Assembly: GCA_024663395.1 (NCBI GenBank)
Contig: JANFAH010000010.1
Span: 744,001 to 808,000 of the forward strand
Direction: 5' to 3'
DNA: 64,000 bases
From: Pisolithus tinctorius
Lineage: Eukaryota > Basidiomycota > Agaricomycetes > Boletales > Pisolithaceae
Shown: positions 41,698 through 54,075 of the stretch, piece after piece
Layout: the number at the start of each line of letters is the position of its first letter
Position numbering within the stretch: position 1 is the stretch's first letter
Made by a program: the position numbers and the translations under genes
The notes under the pieces: model-generated
Databases searched by the model: none
The model's input: only the letters and a program-made list of their open reading frames with translations
Told to the model about the DNA's origin: nothing

Positions 41698-43910
41698 AGG
41701 CTGTTCTCACAATCAGTTGGATCCTCTGACTTGCCAGATTCTTCAAGCTTTGAATTGCCAAGCACCTGGCTAGCATCCTCCACCTTGACTGGATCCATGT
41801 ATTCAAGCATGATGTTCTTGACCTGCACAGGTTGTGTGTATGGTTCCTTGATTCAAGGGCAGCCATGCTTGTGGAATTCAGGGTGTTTGATGCACAACAC
41901 AATTCTCTAATGCATTCAATAAGGTTAGCAAAGTCAAAAAAGGCCATTACAAAAAACTTACCTTAGTACCAGTGTGAGTCAAAGTGTGGAAAGGTGGTGA
42001 AAACCAAACAAATCCAACACCAAAGACAAATATGAGCAAGTGGTGGTTTGCCTCCATGGAACCTGGAGTGCAGAAGAAAATCTAATGTGGGGGGGGTTCA
42101 ATGGCAGGTGCTCCTGGTGCAAGTTGTCAACAAGTTACACAGGAGAATATGAGTGAGTGATGACTTGATGAGGGATGCTGAACAGAGTGAAGGTGTTCAG
42201 CCAAAAGGACTTCTGGAATGATGGACTTTGATAAAATGTGCTCCTGGTGCAAGTCAATGTCAAGTTATGCAGGAGTGGAGGGATGACTAAGCAACACTGC
42301 TGACTAAGAGGGGATAAAGCTTCAGATAAGGAATGGAGGTAGATAGACCCCTTCATAGAGCCTCAACTACCAATGATATGAAATGGGACAGTTAGACTCT
42401 TCTGAATGAGCCTCAACTGTCGATGATGAGATATGCACTAAACTGACTGCTGAGTGACTTCTTGATTCACTTGGGGGTGTAGCTAAGTACATGGGGTTTT
42501 ATATACTGTGGGGGGAGCACAGCTTGTGACAAACAAGGCACAAACACTTGGTAAGTAATGAGTAAGGACTGAGTAATCATGATGAGTAAGTGAGAAATGA
42601 AAAGTAAGCAAGCAAAGAAGATTGGTAAGTATTGGCAATAAACAAGTCAAGGATAGTCAAAACATCACAGAATGAGTCAAATAGAATCAGAAACTGAGTA
42701 AGCACACTGATATCACATTAGGGGGTGGCAATGCAAGTCAGATCTTGGTGGAGACATCTCTAGATCCAAAGATGGCATGACAGATGGGTGGTGTTTCCAG
42801 CTAGGGAAGTATTAATTCAAGAATTGAAGAGCATGAGTCAGGCATCAAAGAGGCTAGGGCATTAGGGGTCTGTGGGGCAATGGGAGCATATGTTATTGTG
42901 TCTCCCACCCTTTCATCCTCTCAGCAAAGTTAACAAAAACTTCATGAACAGGGCTCTGATGGAGGAGGAGAAGGGGGGATGTCTTCTGCTGGATCTTGCA
43001 GTAAGAAGACAAGATGCACATCATACTTGTCATGAATGTGATCAGGGAGGCTGGAGAACAGTAGATTATGCTGCAGCTGTCACAATGCAGGAAGAATGAT
43101 GGATGAGATTGGAATAAAGACAGTGCAGGGAGCAGGGAGGAATGATCCATATGCTTCATCAAGAGGGGAGACTGAAACAACCACATAAGACCTTTCTAAC
43201 TGAATGACAGACCTGAGATGACCAAAGAATGTCCTTCTGGAAGTCATACTGACAAGGAGAACATGCCAACCAAGCTGCATGGGACAAGATGGGGCTGACA
43301 ATGACAGGATGAACCAGGGGGCTTCAGGATGGAAGCTGGTGGGAATGCCTGGCAGATATACATAGCCACTGTCTCTGGCAAATGAGACAAGTGAGATGAT
43401 TGATGAAGAGGTGGCCATGATTGATGGACTTAGTGAAATGAGTGTCTGATGGATGGAGTGCTGTAGAAATGCATAGGGTGCAAGGATCCTCTCCAAATTT
43501 GGAAGGCAGAATTGTGTGGCAGAGCACTTTGAGCAAGTGTGAGAATGGAGTTGATATCTTTGGAAATGGTGGAGATACAATGAAAACTGGAATGCCATAC
43601 ATGGGCACTAAAAACTGTTAATGCATGCTCAACTTGCTTCCTCTTTTCTCTTTAGCACTGATGACTTGTTCTTGTGTGAAGGATGACTGCTCATGTCTGG
43701 CAGTCTTTCTATGCATGAGGCCTTTAGTCTTCATCTGCATGCATGGGCATTGTGCACAACTCATTGACAAGTTAGGCAGAGTCAGCTGTAACCATGTCCA
43801 CAACACCTTTGGTGCGTGACACTGGCTGAAGGTATGTTCAATGAAAATGTATATGCATCCCAATCTGCGACAAGGCCTTCAAGGTTGATGGGGATGACAT
43901 TATCGACCAT
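41698..43910 (-). pseudogene. Unknown transposon-associated gene interrupted by element A
   Basis: Reading on the minus strand, ATG at 43910 gives MVDNVIPINLEGLVADWDAY and SLNIPSA, where element A begins. Past element A the frame resumes as GTK and ends at a GTAAGT donor (about 41965). The next exon reads RIVLCIKHPEFHKHGC, a TGA at 41853, then IKEPYTQPVQVKNIMLEYM and DPVKVEDASQVLG, ending at another GTAAGT donor (41691-41697). Downstream exons were not resolved. The stop again fits CGA. Confidence 0.4.
41970..43824 (-). mobile_element. Element A: 1.86-kb repeat with CAGTGT...ACACTG ends
   Basis: A 1855-bp unit in inverted orientation to element B. Ends are CAGTGTGAGTC and GTGACACTG. It contains a minus-strand TATATAAAA box near 42500 after a C-rich run, internal direct repeats (GTGCTCCTGGTGCAAGT at about 42110 and 42238) and a minus-strand frame (43080-43598) whose peptide MATSSSIISLVSFARD...APWFI is shared with B. 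It interrupts a gene without an obvious target duplication. Superfamily unknown. Confidence 0.6.
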
Positions 43911-44104
43911 GGTAATGGCAGGAGTGGGAGCAAAAGCTAAATTAGTTGGTGTCAGCAGCATTTGTTCTCAGTTGCAGTTAATAAGGTAAGGTCATAGTCA
44001 AGAGCCTAGACCCTAATTAGCAAAGGGATGGGAATTTTACCTTAGCCAAATTTCTGCCTCTTCTGCCACCTTCCTGCCATTAAGTTATCATGTACCTGCT
44101 CACC

Positions 44105-45840
44105 ATGAGCAAGTCTCACTTCAATTTCAGTGGTAGTTCTTCATTATCATCTCCAATGACAAGTTCTTTACTCTCTCCAGCTGCTGATCATGTTGAAGAC
44201 CTGCTGATCTTGTCCCCTTTGCAGAACACCAGTCTGGGTCTCCTATCTGGCACACAGCAATCCTTCATGTCATACCTGCCCCAGAACTTGATGAATCAAG
44301 TAAATGTAAGTAGAATGGGTAGTTTTGGAGGAGTTAACATTGTCTAGGGCACATATATGCAGGACTCCCAAGTTGTTTACCTGCAGGACTGCTGCAAGAT
44401 GCTTGAGCAGCATTTGGTCAAAGTAACATCTGAACACAACATGGTTAGGCAAGTCTTTTCATTTTCTGTATGAACATGGATTGTTTACTGATTTTCCTAT
44501 AGAAATCTCTTTGACCAGCTCATGAATGCACTCAAATCCATGTCATGCAATCCCAGGCTCCTCAATGCCAGCATGCCCTTACCAACCCTTACCATGACTG
44601 ATGAGAAGGCTCCAACACATGAATTGCACCCTAATGTGCAGTTCTGGACCAAGAAGGACTTCGACAACTGGTGCAAGTCTGCTCATATATGTGTACCTCA
44701 AAGACACAAATGGCAATGTCCCCTCATCAGAAACACTAGCCAATATGTGGAAGACTTTATGCAGGGCATGGCAAGAGCTCAGCCAGTGCAACATGGCCCC
44801 AGAAACCTGGGGCAAAGCCAGTATGAGTGGTCAGCAGTTTGTATGCTCAATCATGGAGACAGCATTCCCACTCTTCAAGTTTGCTGAAATGGATGGAAGC
44901 TAGAGTATATTTGTACAAGGGGATACCTGGCATGGAGTAAGTGCTACCTGGACAACGATGGAAAGCTGAAGAGGGCAACGCATGACACTATGAAAGAAGA
45001 AGCCCTCAATGATGCAGACAAAGACCTCCAAGACCACAAACCCAGCAAGAAATGGTGATGTCAAACAGAATTGGAAGTGCCACACAATAAGAAAGCAAAA
45101 GGTGAGCACATTGTATTGCATACTCTACTGATTTATTGAGCCATGGCAGTGGATGACATGGCAGCAGCTGAGCCTCCCAAGGTCGCTACTCTTGGGAATG
45201 GACAACCTGAGACAACACCTGCAGAAATCCCAGCGACACAATTGAACCCACCTGAGTTTTTCACTGCCCCAGACAACAAGGAAAATATACCAGTCATCAA
45301 TCACACAAATATCACTCAGCCTCCAGTATCATATGATCCAATGTAAGTTTCTATTTGACTATCTGAGTCTTCACTAACTCATACCACTTGGGAAGGAGCT
45401 TACTTGCTGCAGCTGCCTTGAAAGTCAAGACTTCACCTGTGCTGCCTATTCCAGATTCTCCCATCAAGCACAAGTCAGTACCACCATGCATCTCTCAAGT
45501 GGAGGACACTTCCAAGAAAAAGTTTCAGCCCTTGGGTACCAAGAACAGATGGTAAGCGCAAATGCAGTATAGATTTACTTGCTAACATAGTCATTAGCCT
45601 CTGCATCTTGTTGTGGCTGAAGCACATCAACCCAAATGGCAAAAAAGAACAGTTCTGCTTCTACTATGACAAGACATCAACTGCAACTCAACATGAGGTA
45701 TGTCTCATTTGGTTCATTCATGAATTGCTCACAAGATGGCAAAAACCAGGAGTATGACAAGGAAGCCAAACAGCTTGTAAGTGACAGGCCAGCAAGAAAC
45801 CATGCTAATGCATTATCAGGTCCAAGACAATGCCTGGGTT
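44105..45840 (+). pseudogene. Transposon-associated protein, spliced, unknown function
   Basis: A chain of plus-strand exons: MSKSHFNFSGSSSLSSPM..., CCKMLEQHLVKVTSEHN, LFDQLMNALKSMSCNPRLL, then VQFWTKKDFDNWCKSA, LKDTNGNVPSSETLANMWKT, WQELSQCNMAPETWGKAS and METAFPLFKFAEMDGS, followed by PVINHTNITQPPVSYDP and further short exons. Introns such as GTAAGT at about 44304 and GTACCT at 44693 are plausible. I recognise the style of proteins that accompany mushroom DNA transposons but cannot name a domain. Frame breaks after 44900 suggest decay. Confidence 0.35.
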
Positions 45841-48741
45841 AAGGCCATTATTGAGAATGGCAACATTCACTAGATAACAATCCATTTTGCTCAAATGGAA
45901 GTCCATCCACAATATTTTTTCACACCATCTGCTTGCATTATCCACTCACATCATCCACTCACATTGTATTCACATCATACTTGCATCACACTCACATTGC
46001 ATGGCAGGGTTTTCCATCATTTGCATCACCTGCACTGTCTGCATCATCATTGTGTATTTATTACCCCCCAGGAAAATTTCCTGTACTATGTAGAGTGCTA
46101 CCATGTAATAAATCATCATTTTGAAGCATATTAACACAGTGTGTGTGGGTAATAAATAAATGTGCATATATATGAGCAGATATGACTTTGTAATACAAGG
46201 TTCACTGGGGCTCAGCAGTGGGATGCCATCTTCCTATGTCCTTATCACCTTTCCATGATCACTCCAACAATACTCCTTTGACTGGGAGACAGTAGTTCCA
46301 GCTACCTTGCTAATTCTGGGTATGTACAAGTGTTACTCAGACTACTCTTGCTGAAGTGTGGTCTCGTAGCACATCCTGCTCCAATGTTCAGTTTCTTTCA
46401 TATTGGAAAACTCCATATCCTTTGTGCTGGTTCACTGCGAAGACATATAGGATGGGCTCGTCCAATGCAATAAATGCTGAGTTCATCTCCATTTCCAGAA
46501 TTTTATCTTGTTGGTGGACCTATCAACATTTTCTCCCAACATGACCATGGATACCAAAAACTCATTATCCCCTCCTCTCACATTACACCTTCACACTAGG
46601 TCTCCAAGTCTTTCATGTGCCACCTTGCCCACATATGCACTCAAAGGAGGGGAAGGGTTAAATGTCTTTTCAACACCAAGGAAAGTGACGATAATCATTG
46701 GGGAGTTTGAGTGGTACTGACAGTTCAATCTGTGGCATGGGATCTGCATCTGGGAGCAATGCAGGGAGTAAATGCGAGATCAGGAAGGCAAATGATGTTG
46801 GCTGGGAAGCTGAGAATATGCAGGAGAGTTCGGACATTTTGTGAAGTAATTGTTTTGTTTCGCTCACTCCATTGATGGCAGGCACAATGCTCATCACTTC
46901 AAACCCTCCTCCCCCTTATACTTCAATTAATGCACCGAACAAGGGAGAACCTAGTGTAGAGGATTTGCTTGTGTCTTCTGGTTTTCTCGAGGATGTGCAT
47001 GCATGGGAGGCTGGTATGAGGCTGGGGAAAATGGTGAAGCATATCCCAACTGCTGGTCCTCTGCATCCTGCTTCTGGAGTGGAGAAAGCAGACTATGAGA
47101 TTCTGGTCTCTGGGAAACAATGATTGAGGTAAAAAGTATGTCGTCACTCTATCATCCATTGGCTTTTCTGATGACAATCACTGTAATGCCTGCTTAAATG
47201 TAGTGGCTCATATTGCTGTTTCAATTAGTGTGTTGTTTGAGCCCAGGGCTCCAGCATGGTAAACAAGGTGTCTACCAGCAGTGATGGCCCTGTTCTAGTT
47301 CCATCACTCTTCCCATATATATTATGTATGGGCATTTCTTCCATGCTGTCCACAAATTTGACCTTGTCTTGTCAGCCCTGTATCCACCCCACACACAGAC
47401 CTGTCATGGGCATGACGATCCAATACACCCAACTGGGACCATCACAAGATGATGCAGTGGGAGGTGCACACTGCATGATGAGCCTGCTAGAGGCGCAGAT
47501 CCCCTTCTGAGTGGCTTACACCACCCCAATCTCTGAGGAGATAACTATCATGTTGTGTCTGCTGCCTTTCTGAAGGGTCACTGCACATCCCTGCTGTACA
47601 CTATGGTTTCAACAAAGTTCCCCGATTTGACCCCTTGCATTTACCACACCCACAAGCACTCTTTCCAGCATTAGGCAGTCTTGTGCCCAATTCCCATTCA
47701 CAATGATATACTGCATGCCATCCAGGACACAGACATGCCCAAAATAGTCAGTGTATTCAAGATGCTGGGAAACGTTGCTGTTACTGCTGATGCTGCAGGT
47801 GAGAACCCCTCATTTTGTTCCACCAACGCCCAGTGACACTGATGCCCTGTGTTGATTAGCACTGGTAGCCGATGTATTGTCCACCTCAAGGGCTAACCAA
47901 AGTACTGCCCCGAAGTCAACCAAACCATCACATAAACCTGTGTCAGATGTGAATCTTCCAGGCCCCACACCTTCCACCCTGGAACACACACATGTCCTTG
48001 CAAATAAATGAGCTGAGCCCATAAAAACTGAAGGGTGAGTGTGTTGTTAATCATGAGCAAAGGACTTGTTTGCAAGAAGTTCTTGGCAGTCAAAAGAGCA
48101 GCAGCCAAAAACAGCCATTAAGCTGTCCAAGGCTGTGAGTTGTTGAAACACTTTCAGGTGCTAATAACCTTGACTGATACCCTTTGCCCAACTTTACCTC
48201 TAGGCTCAGGGACTCACTGACAATCAGATACTGCAAACCATTGTCCAATGGAATGAGAAGGGTAGACAACACATTTTGGTTGGAGACCAGTATGTCAAGT
48301 ATTCATATATCCCCAACACATCTAACCATACTCTCTGCAGTAGCAGCCATGCCCTAGTATGTCTATCATTGTGTTTGAAGTGCCTTCCAGTGTGAAAAGC
48401 AACAGGGAAAATGGACCCTAGAAGAGGTTAACCTACCGAAACAGTCTGTTCTGGCCTGAGTCTAGTAAACATAGACTCAACTGATTGCTTCACCACATAG
48501 AGTCACTGTAGACCTTGGCCAGGAATGGGAAAAGGTCAGTGAGTGTGCTGGTCGTATGTCCTCTGATTGTGGGTACCATGACCAGAACCATGTTGCAAAA
48601 TGTGAGCTACTCCCAATCACAGTATATAAGCTGAGGGTCGATGCACCCTCAATGTTCAATCACGTAGACACCACTCAGTAGACACAAATGCTTGTAAACA
48701 CATTCATCAGATAGCTATAATATACAGGTATTATACAATGC
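45841..48741. other. Region without a recognised gene
   Basis: Short open frames occur (for example 46872-47123 and 47256-47510 on +, 47810-48108 on -), but none has recognisable motifs or a convincing exon chain. 45915-46010 is a CA/TCAC-rich low-complexity tract. The region may be the 3' flank of the transposase gene at 48742-61688 or remnants of older repeats. Confidence 0.3.
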
Positions 48742-49845
48742 TCAGAACTCGGGACCATTGTTGTCATCCTCTGCATCAGAGTAGTTTACATCCTCACTGC
48801 TGTCCTCCGAGTGCTCACCGTTTGTCTGGGAGGAATCCAAGTCACTGCTTTCATCCTCAACATCATCACCATCATTAAGACCTTCATCCCCCTCGCTGTC
48901 TATGTCTTCATCAGTGGGACTTTCTTGGTCAGAATGGTCGCTGGCATTGGTGAGATCCAGGTCTGAGTCTGAGGACATTTTGGGTACCAATTCAGGTAGG
49001 GAATACTGAGCATCATGCCCAATGCTGATACCAGAAAAGCAAGCAAACATATCACAATCTGCAAAGCTATAAGAATAATGTTTCAGTGAAGCGAAGTAGT
49101 AGTCCCTCAGAAAAGCTCACATATTGATGTAGTATGCTTCCCAGTCATCAACCTCATTGGCAGGACAGCCCATCAAAGGTCCACATCGAAGGAGTGAATT
49201 GGTGTGCCCATTAATGAATGCAGGAATAAGATGGCAAGCACTGTCAAACACCAAAGGTGTTGTGGACATGGTTACAGCTGACTCTGCCTAACTCATTGAT
49301 GAGTTGCACGTAATGCCCATGCATGCAGATGAAGACTAAAGGCCTCATGCATAGAAAGACTGCCAGATGTTAACAGTCATCCTTCACACAAGAACGAGTC
49401 ATCAGTGCTAAAGAGAAAAGAAGAAGCAAGTTAAGTGTGCATTAAAAGTTTTTAGCACCCATGTACAGCATTCCAGTTTTCATCATATCTCCACCATTTC
49501 CAAAGTTATCTACTCAGTTCTCACACTCGCTTAAAGTGCTCAGCCCCACGATTCTTCCTTCCAAATTTGGAGAGGATCCTCAGAGCCTATGCATTTCTAC
49601 AGCACTCCATCCATCAGATGCTCATTTCACTAAGTCCATCAATCATGGCCACCTCTTCATCAATCATCTCACTTGTCTCATTTGCCAGAGACAATGGCTA
49701 CATATATCTGCCAGGTGTTCCCACCAGCTTCCATCCTGAAGCCCCCTGGTTCATCCCATCATTGTCAGCCCCATCTTGTCCCATGCAGCTTGGTCAGCAT
49801 GTTCTCCTTGTCAGTATGACTTCCAGAAGGACATTCTTTGGTCGT

Positions 49846-49992
49846 TGGAGTGGTGGTCTCTTAGTGCTGTATCGTACTGTCTGTCGTCGTATCGTGTGTT
49901 CTACCGCTATGTTCATGTCCACGTCTGCCTTCGTCTGACTAAGCCAATGTGGCTGTGTCCTCATCTCCTGTCCCCCTGGTTCCCCTACTCCA
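49846..49992 (-). repeat. Gypsy-4 3' LTR
   Basis: A 147-bp repeat with 6-bp inverted ends TGGAGT/ACTCCA. The pol reading frame runs into this LTR and stops at 49939. Confidence 0.9.
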
Positions 49993-52900
49993 TGTGCCCC
50001 CTTCAAAGATGACGACGTCCTCGTCGTCTACTACCGCCTCCTCCTCTGCGTTGAGCTGCGGTTCACCCTCGATGTCCAGCCCTTTGTCCCCCTCAACATC
50101 AGCCCGTGTCTCCTCTCTGTCAGGCTGCGTCTCCGTCGTCCCGTCTTGCACCTTCGTGCTCTGTGGTCTGTCTCTCCCGCTGTCTCCTTCCTCGATCCCC
50201 TTTCTCGCCTGTTCTTCGCTTCCTTCATTTCCATTTTCCGTTTCCTTTATCTGTTTCATGAACTCTTGTTGCTCTGAGTGTAGCTGTGTTCCTTCCCTTG
50301 CCACAAATGCGCGTAACCTTCTCGCGCTGAACTCTCCTGCTATGGGTTCGCCGGCCAGGTTCTCTAACCTGTAGGAGTTCTTTAGTCTCTCTGAGACTCT
50401 GTAAGGGCGTGACCACTTAGGTAATAGTTTCCGTTCTGTTTTGAACGTGTAGTCTAAGTCGCTTCGGTATACTTGTACGAGTTGTCCCTTTGCAAATACG
50501 ACTTCTACGCCTTGTCTTCTTAGTACTCGGCGATCGAACGTTTGTTTTCTTCTCATTGCGTGTTTGACTGCTTCCTCGTATCCATCCAGTCGTTGTTGTG
50601 CTGCGTACGCCATGTGGATTGCTGCATCCACTGGTGATGGTTCTGTGGTGCTGTGCGTCAGTGCTGTGCGCTTGGTATCAATCACCAACCCGAGTAACAG
50701 TTCTTTGGGGGAGAACTTGAGTGTTGGCAGCACTCAGTTGTTCAGCGCGCGGACCGCATCGTCGAGATGGTCTGGCCACGTTCTAGGTAGTTTTTCCCGG
50801 TCCGTTTCCATTTCGTCGTCTTCTCCTACGTTTGGTGCACACAGGCGTTTGAGGATATGTAGCAGTAGTTTGTTTGTGCCCTCTACTAACCCATTAACCC
50901 ATGGTGAGTATGCTGCTATGACATGATGTGTGCAGGACCACTTAGCGCAGTAAGTTTTGACCTCTTCATTGTTGAAGTGTCGTGCGCCGTCTGTCATGAA
51001 CGTCTCTGCTGCTGTGAAGTTGTTAAATATGGTTGTTAGGCCGTCCACTGTGGTTTTCGCTGTCCCGGCTGTTTTGTACTTCATTACCCATACGTGCTGC
51101 GAGAACGTGTCTAAGAATAATCCCAGCGTGTGGTACCCTCCTTTCCCTGTTGGCATTGATAGGTAGTCTCCTACGAGTAGTTCAAACGGGTGCTGTCTCG
51201 TTATTGGTTCGAGTAGAGCGTTTAGTTTTGTTGGGCCGAAGTTCTTGCATTTCGCGCAGTCTTGTATTGCATTCATTATTGACGTGTCGAGTTTGGGCGA
51301 GTAGTACTTGTCTGTGATTGCCATTTTCAGTGCGTCTCGTCCCCAGTGTCCTCCCGTTTCGTGTAGGTGTTTTGCCTTGGTGAACGCTTCTTGTTTTGTG
51401 ATGCATTCTACTTTGTGTCTCGGTCGTACGCTGGTTCCTCCGTGTATTCTCCATAGTTTACCTTGTTCGACTAGGTATTGTGTCGATCTATGTCTTGCCC
51501 TGTTGCGGTCTCTTATGGGGGTATTCGTGTCGATGTTGAGTATCGCGTCTATTACCTCCATGAACAGTGGTTCTTCCCTGAAGCGTTCGCGTAGTTGCTG
51601 GTTTTCCTGTGGTAGTTTAGTGATTTTGAACACATCGTTTATTAGGCCCAATGCTGCTTCTGGGTCCGGGCTGACCGTCCAATCACTGCCGTCTCCGTTT
51701 GTGCGTGACGTGCCGTCCCACTGTCGGCTTAGTCCGTCTGCGACCACGTTGAGGCGGCCTGGTACATGCCTTACTGCTACGATGTTGTGCGCGGTTATGC
51801 CGTCCCTCCATCTTGCATGGGCTGCTGCTATTGTGTTGTTGGAGAGGACGTCCTTTAACGCTTTGCAGTCTGTTTCGATTTCGACTGGGTATCCCCATAT
51901 TATGTCTGTAAAGCGGTCTAGGCCGTATTTCAGTGCTGCGAATTCCAGTAGAAACGGTTTGTAATTGCGCTCAGCTGGTGATGTCTGTTTGGACGCGAAT
52001 GCGATCGGCACTGTTCGTTCCACTGTCTTACCGTTCAGTGTCTGGACCTTGCTTCGTTGTGTTAGTACCGCTCCAAATCCTTCTTGACATCCGTCCGTGG
52101 TTACGATGAATGGTGTTCCGTCGTATCGTGGTGCGTGTAGTGTTGGTTGGCTCGTTAAGGCGACCTTCAGGTCCAAGAACGCTTTTGTATGTTTCTGTTC
52201 CCATCTACCTGCCAGTTTGAAGTCAGTCATCGCTTTGCGGTATGTGGTTTTAGTTATGGGCTTAGGGAGGTCGACTTGTTTTACTAAGTCTCGTAGCGGT
52301 CCTTCTATCTTGGCGTATCCTTTGATGAGGTCGCGAAAATGTCCTGTGAGTCCCAAGAACGACATTAGGTTGAGTGCCGTATCTGGTTGTTTCCATTTGA
52401 CTATTGCCGCTAGCTTTGCCGTATCCGGTTGTACTCCTTGAGGGCCTACTGCGGCTCCTGCGAACGTAGTCTCCGTCATGAATAGTCTGCACTTTGTCGG
52501 GGACAGTGACAATTTGTGTTCTCTGCAGCGCTGTAGGATTCGTCTTAGTTTGCCTATCATACCTCCGAACGTGTCGTCGCTGCACCCCCCATCATCTACG
52601 AAGAGTTCCAATATATCTTCTGCGAGTTCTTTGTGTAGGCATTGCGTTGCTGTTGCTGAGAACACCGTCGGTGCTCCTGTCCACCCCATTGCCATTCTCG
52701 TGTACCAGAAGTATCCTCTCCCGTCAACGAAGAACGTGAAAAACGGTCTCCATTTTTCTGGAATTTCGATGGCGTAGAATCCGGATGCGAAGTCGAATAC
52801 TGACACATACCTTCTGCCGCTCAGTCGCTGCTGTTTGGCTCGTATGTCCCCCTGAAACATCGGCGGTATCTGTGATGCTTTATTCAATTCTGCGAAGTTT

Positions 52901-54075
52901 TGCGTTACCCTCCATTTCGGCGCGTTGTTTGTTTCTTTTGCTGTTGTTTTTTCTGGGGCATGTGTGTCGGTTTGTTCTTTGAACGGAGGCGGTACGTTTG
53001 CTTCTACGCATTGCTTGTTTAGTTCTCGTTGTATGTCCTCTATTGTCATACTTTCTGTGTTGTCGTGTGCTTTTTGTGTGAGTACCGTGGGTGCTACGTG
53101 TTTGATTCGTGGGATGTCTGCGCGTTCTATCAGTCCTGCTTCTAGCATTTGGTCTACCCATTTGTTCATGAATTGTCTTTGCGGTGGGTTCATTGGACGT
53201 TGGCGCACTGTGGTGTTGAATGTTGTGTCGTCTGGCACGTTCAAGTCGACTCTTGCTCCTGGGATTGGTAGTACTTCACTGAGTGAACATGCAAACACGT
53301 CAGCGAATTCTGTTATTAGATTGATTACTTCCTTTCATTCGTCTGTTGTTAGATCGTCGCCGATCTTGACTCCTTCGATAATCAGTTTCACCCGTTTGGG
53401 TGCAAACGGTTCTGTCTTCCTGGTGAACGTATTAGTTTTGTTTTTTACCTTTGCTTCACCCTGCGAGGTCTCTGCTTCCTTTTGCGTTGTGACATTGCAT
53501 TCCACTTCTTCCTTTGTTCTTGTCGTATTTGCGGAGTGGTTGTGTAGTACCACCTTCGTGTTTCCATCTGTGATGGTTACGTTGTCGGTCACGTAGTCAT
53601 GTGTTGCTTTGAACGCTTGCAGTAGTGGTTTCCCGAATAGGAACGCCCACCCCCCTGCGCTGTCGAACACCTCGAAGGTTCCGGTCGCTTCTACGCCTTC
53701 TATGTTTATCGTGCCCGTCCACGTGGCTTCCGACGGTACGACTGCTCCGTTTGCCATGCGTAATGCCTGTGACGACGGTTGCCATCCTTTTAATTTGTGC
53801 TTGATCGTGTTGAACGTGCTCAGGGCCATAGCCCCTGTCATAGCACCGTCGTCGAACAGTGCTTGTACCGTTGCTCCAGTGTTGTCCATGTTCTTGAGTG
53901 TGATCGCGTGTGTAAATGGGACAGGTTTGCTCGTGTTGTCCTCTACGTTGCCTTGCATGTTGTGTTTCGTTGCTGAGTATATGTCGGAGACTGATGATTT
54001 ACTTCGGTGTACATGCAGGGCGGTTGTTATCGTAGTAGGTACGTTGAGAGCCTGGGTCGGTGTGCTGTCCGTCAC
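49939..54075 (-). pseudogene. pol: Gypsy-4 pol polyprotein
   Basis: Frame offset by -1 from gag. The protease-like domain has LFDDGAMTGAMALSTF (DDG where DSG or DTG is usual). TGA at 53335 follows LTTDE, then EVINLITEFADVFACSLSEV. RT contains VSVFDFASGFYAIEI, MAMGWTGAPTVFS and catalytic FVDDGG (about 52590-52610). RNase H has VTTDGCQEGFGAVL and ETDCKALKDVLS. The integrase has HETGGHWGRDAL...CAKCKNFG, and acidic residues in VGDYLSMP, TDGARHF and NGLVEGTNKLL. TGA at 50734 splits off LPTLKFSPKELLLG and a hydrophilic tail rich in Glu/Thr/Asp. There is no chromodomain. Both TGA codons fit CGA. Confidence 0.88.
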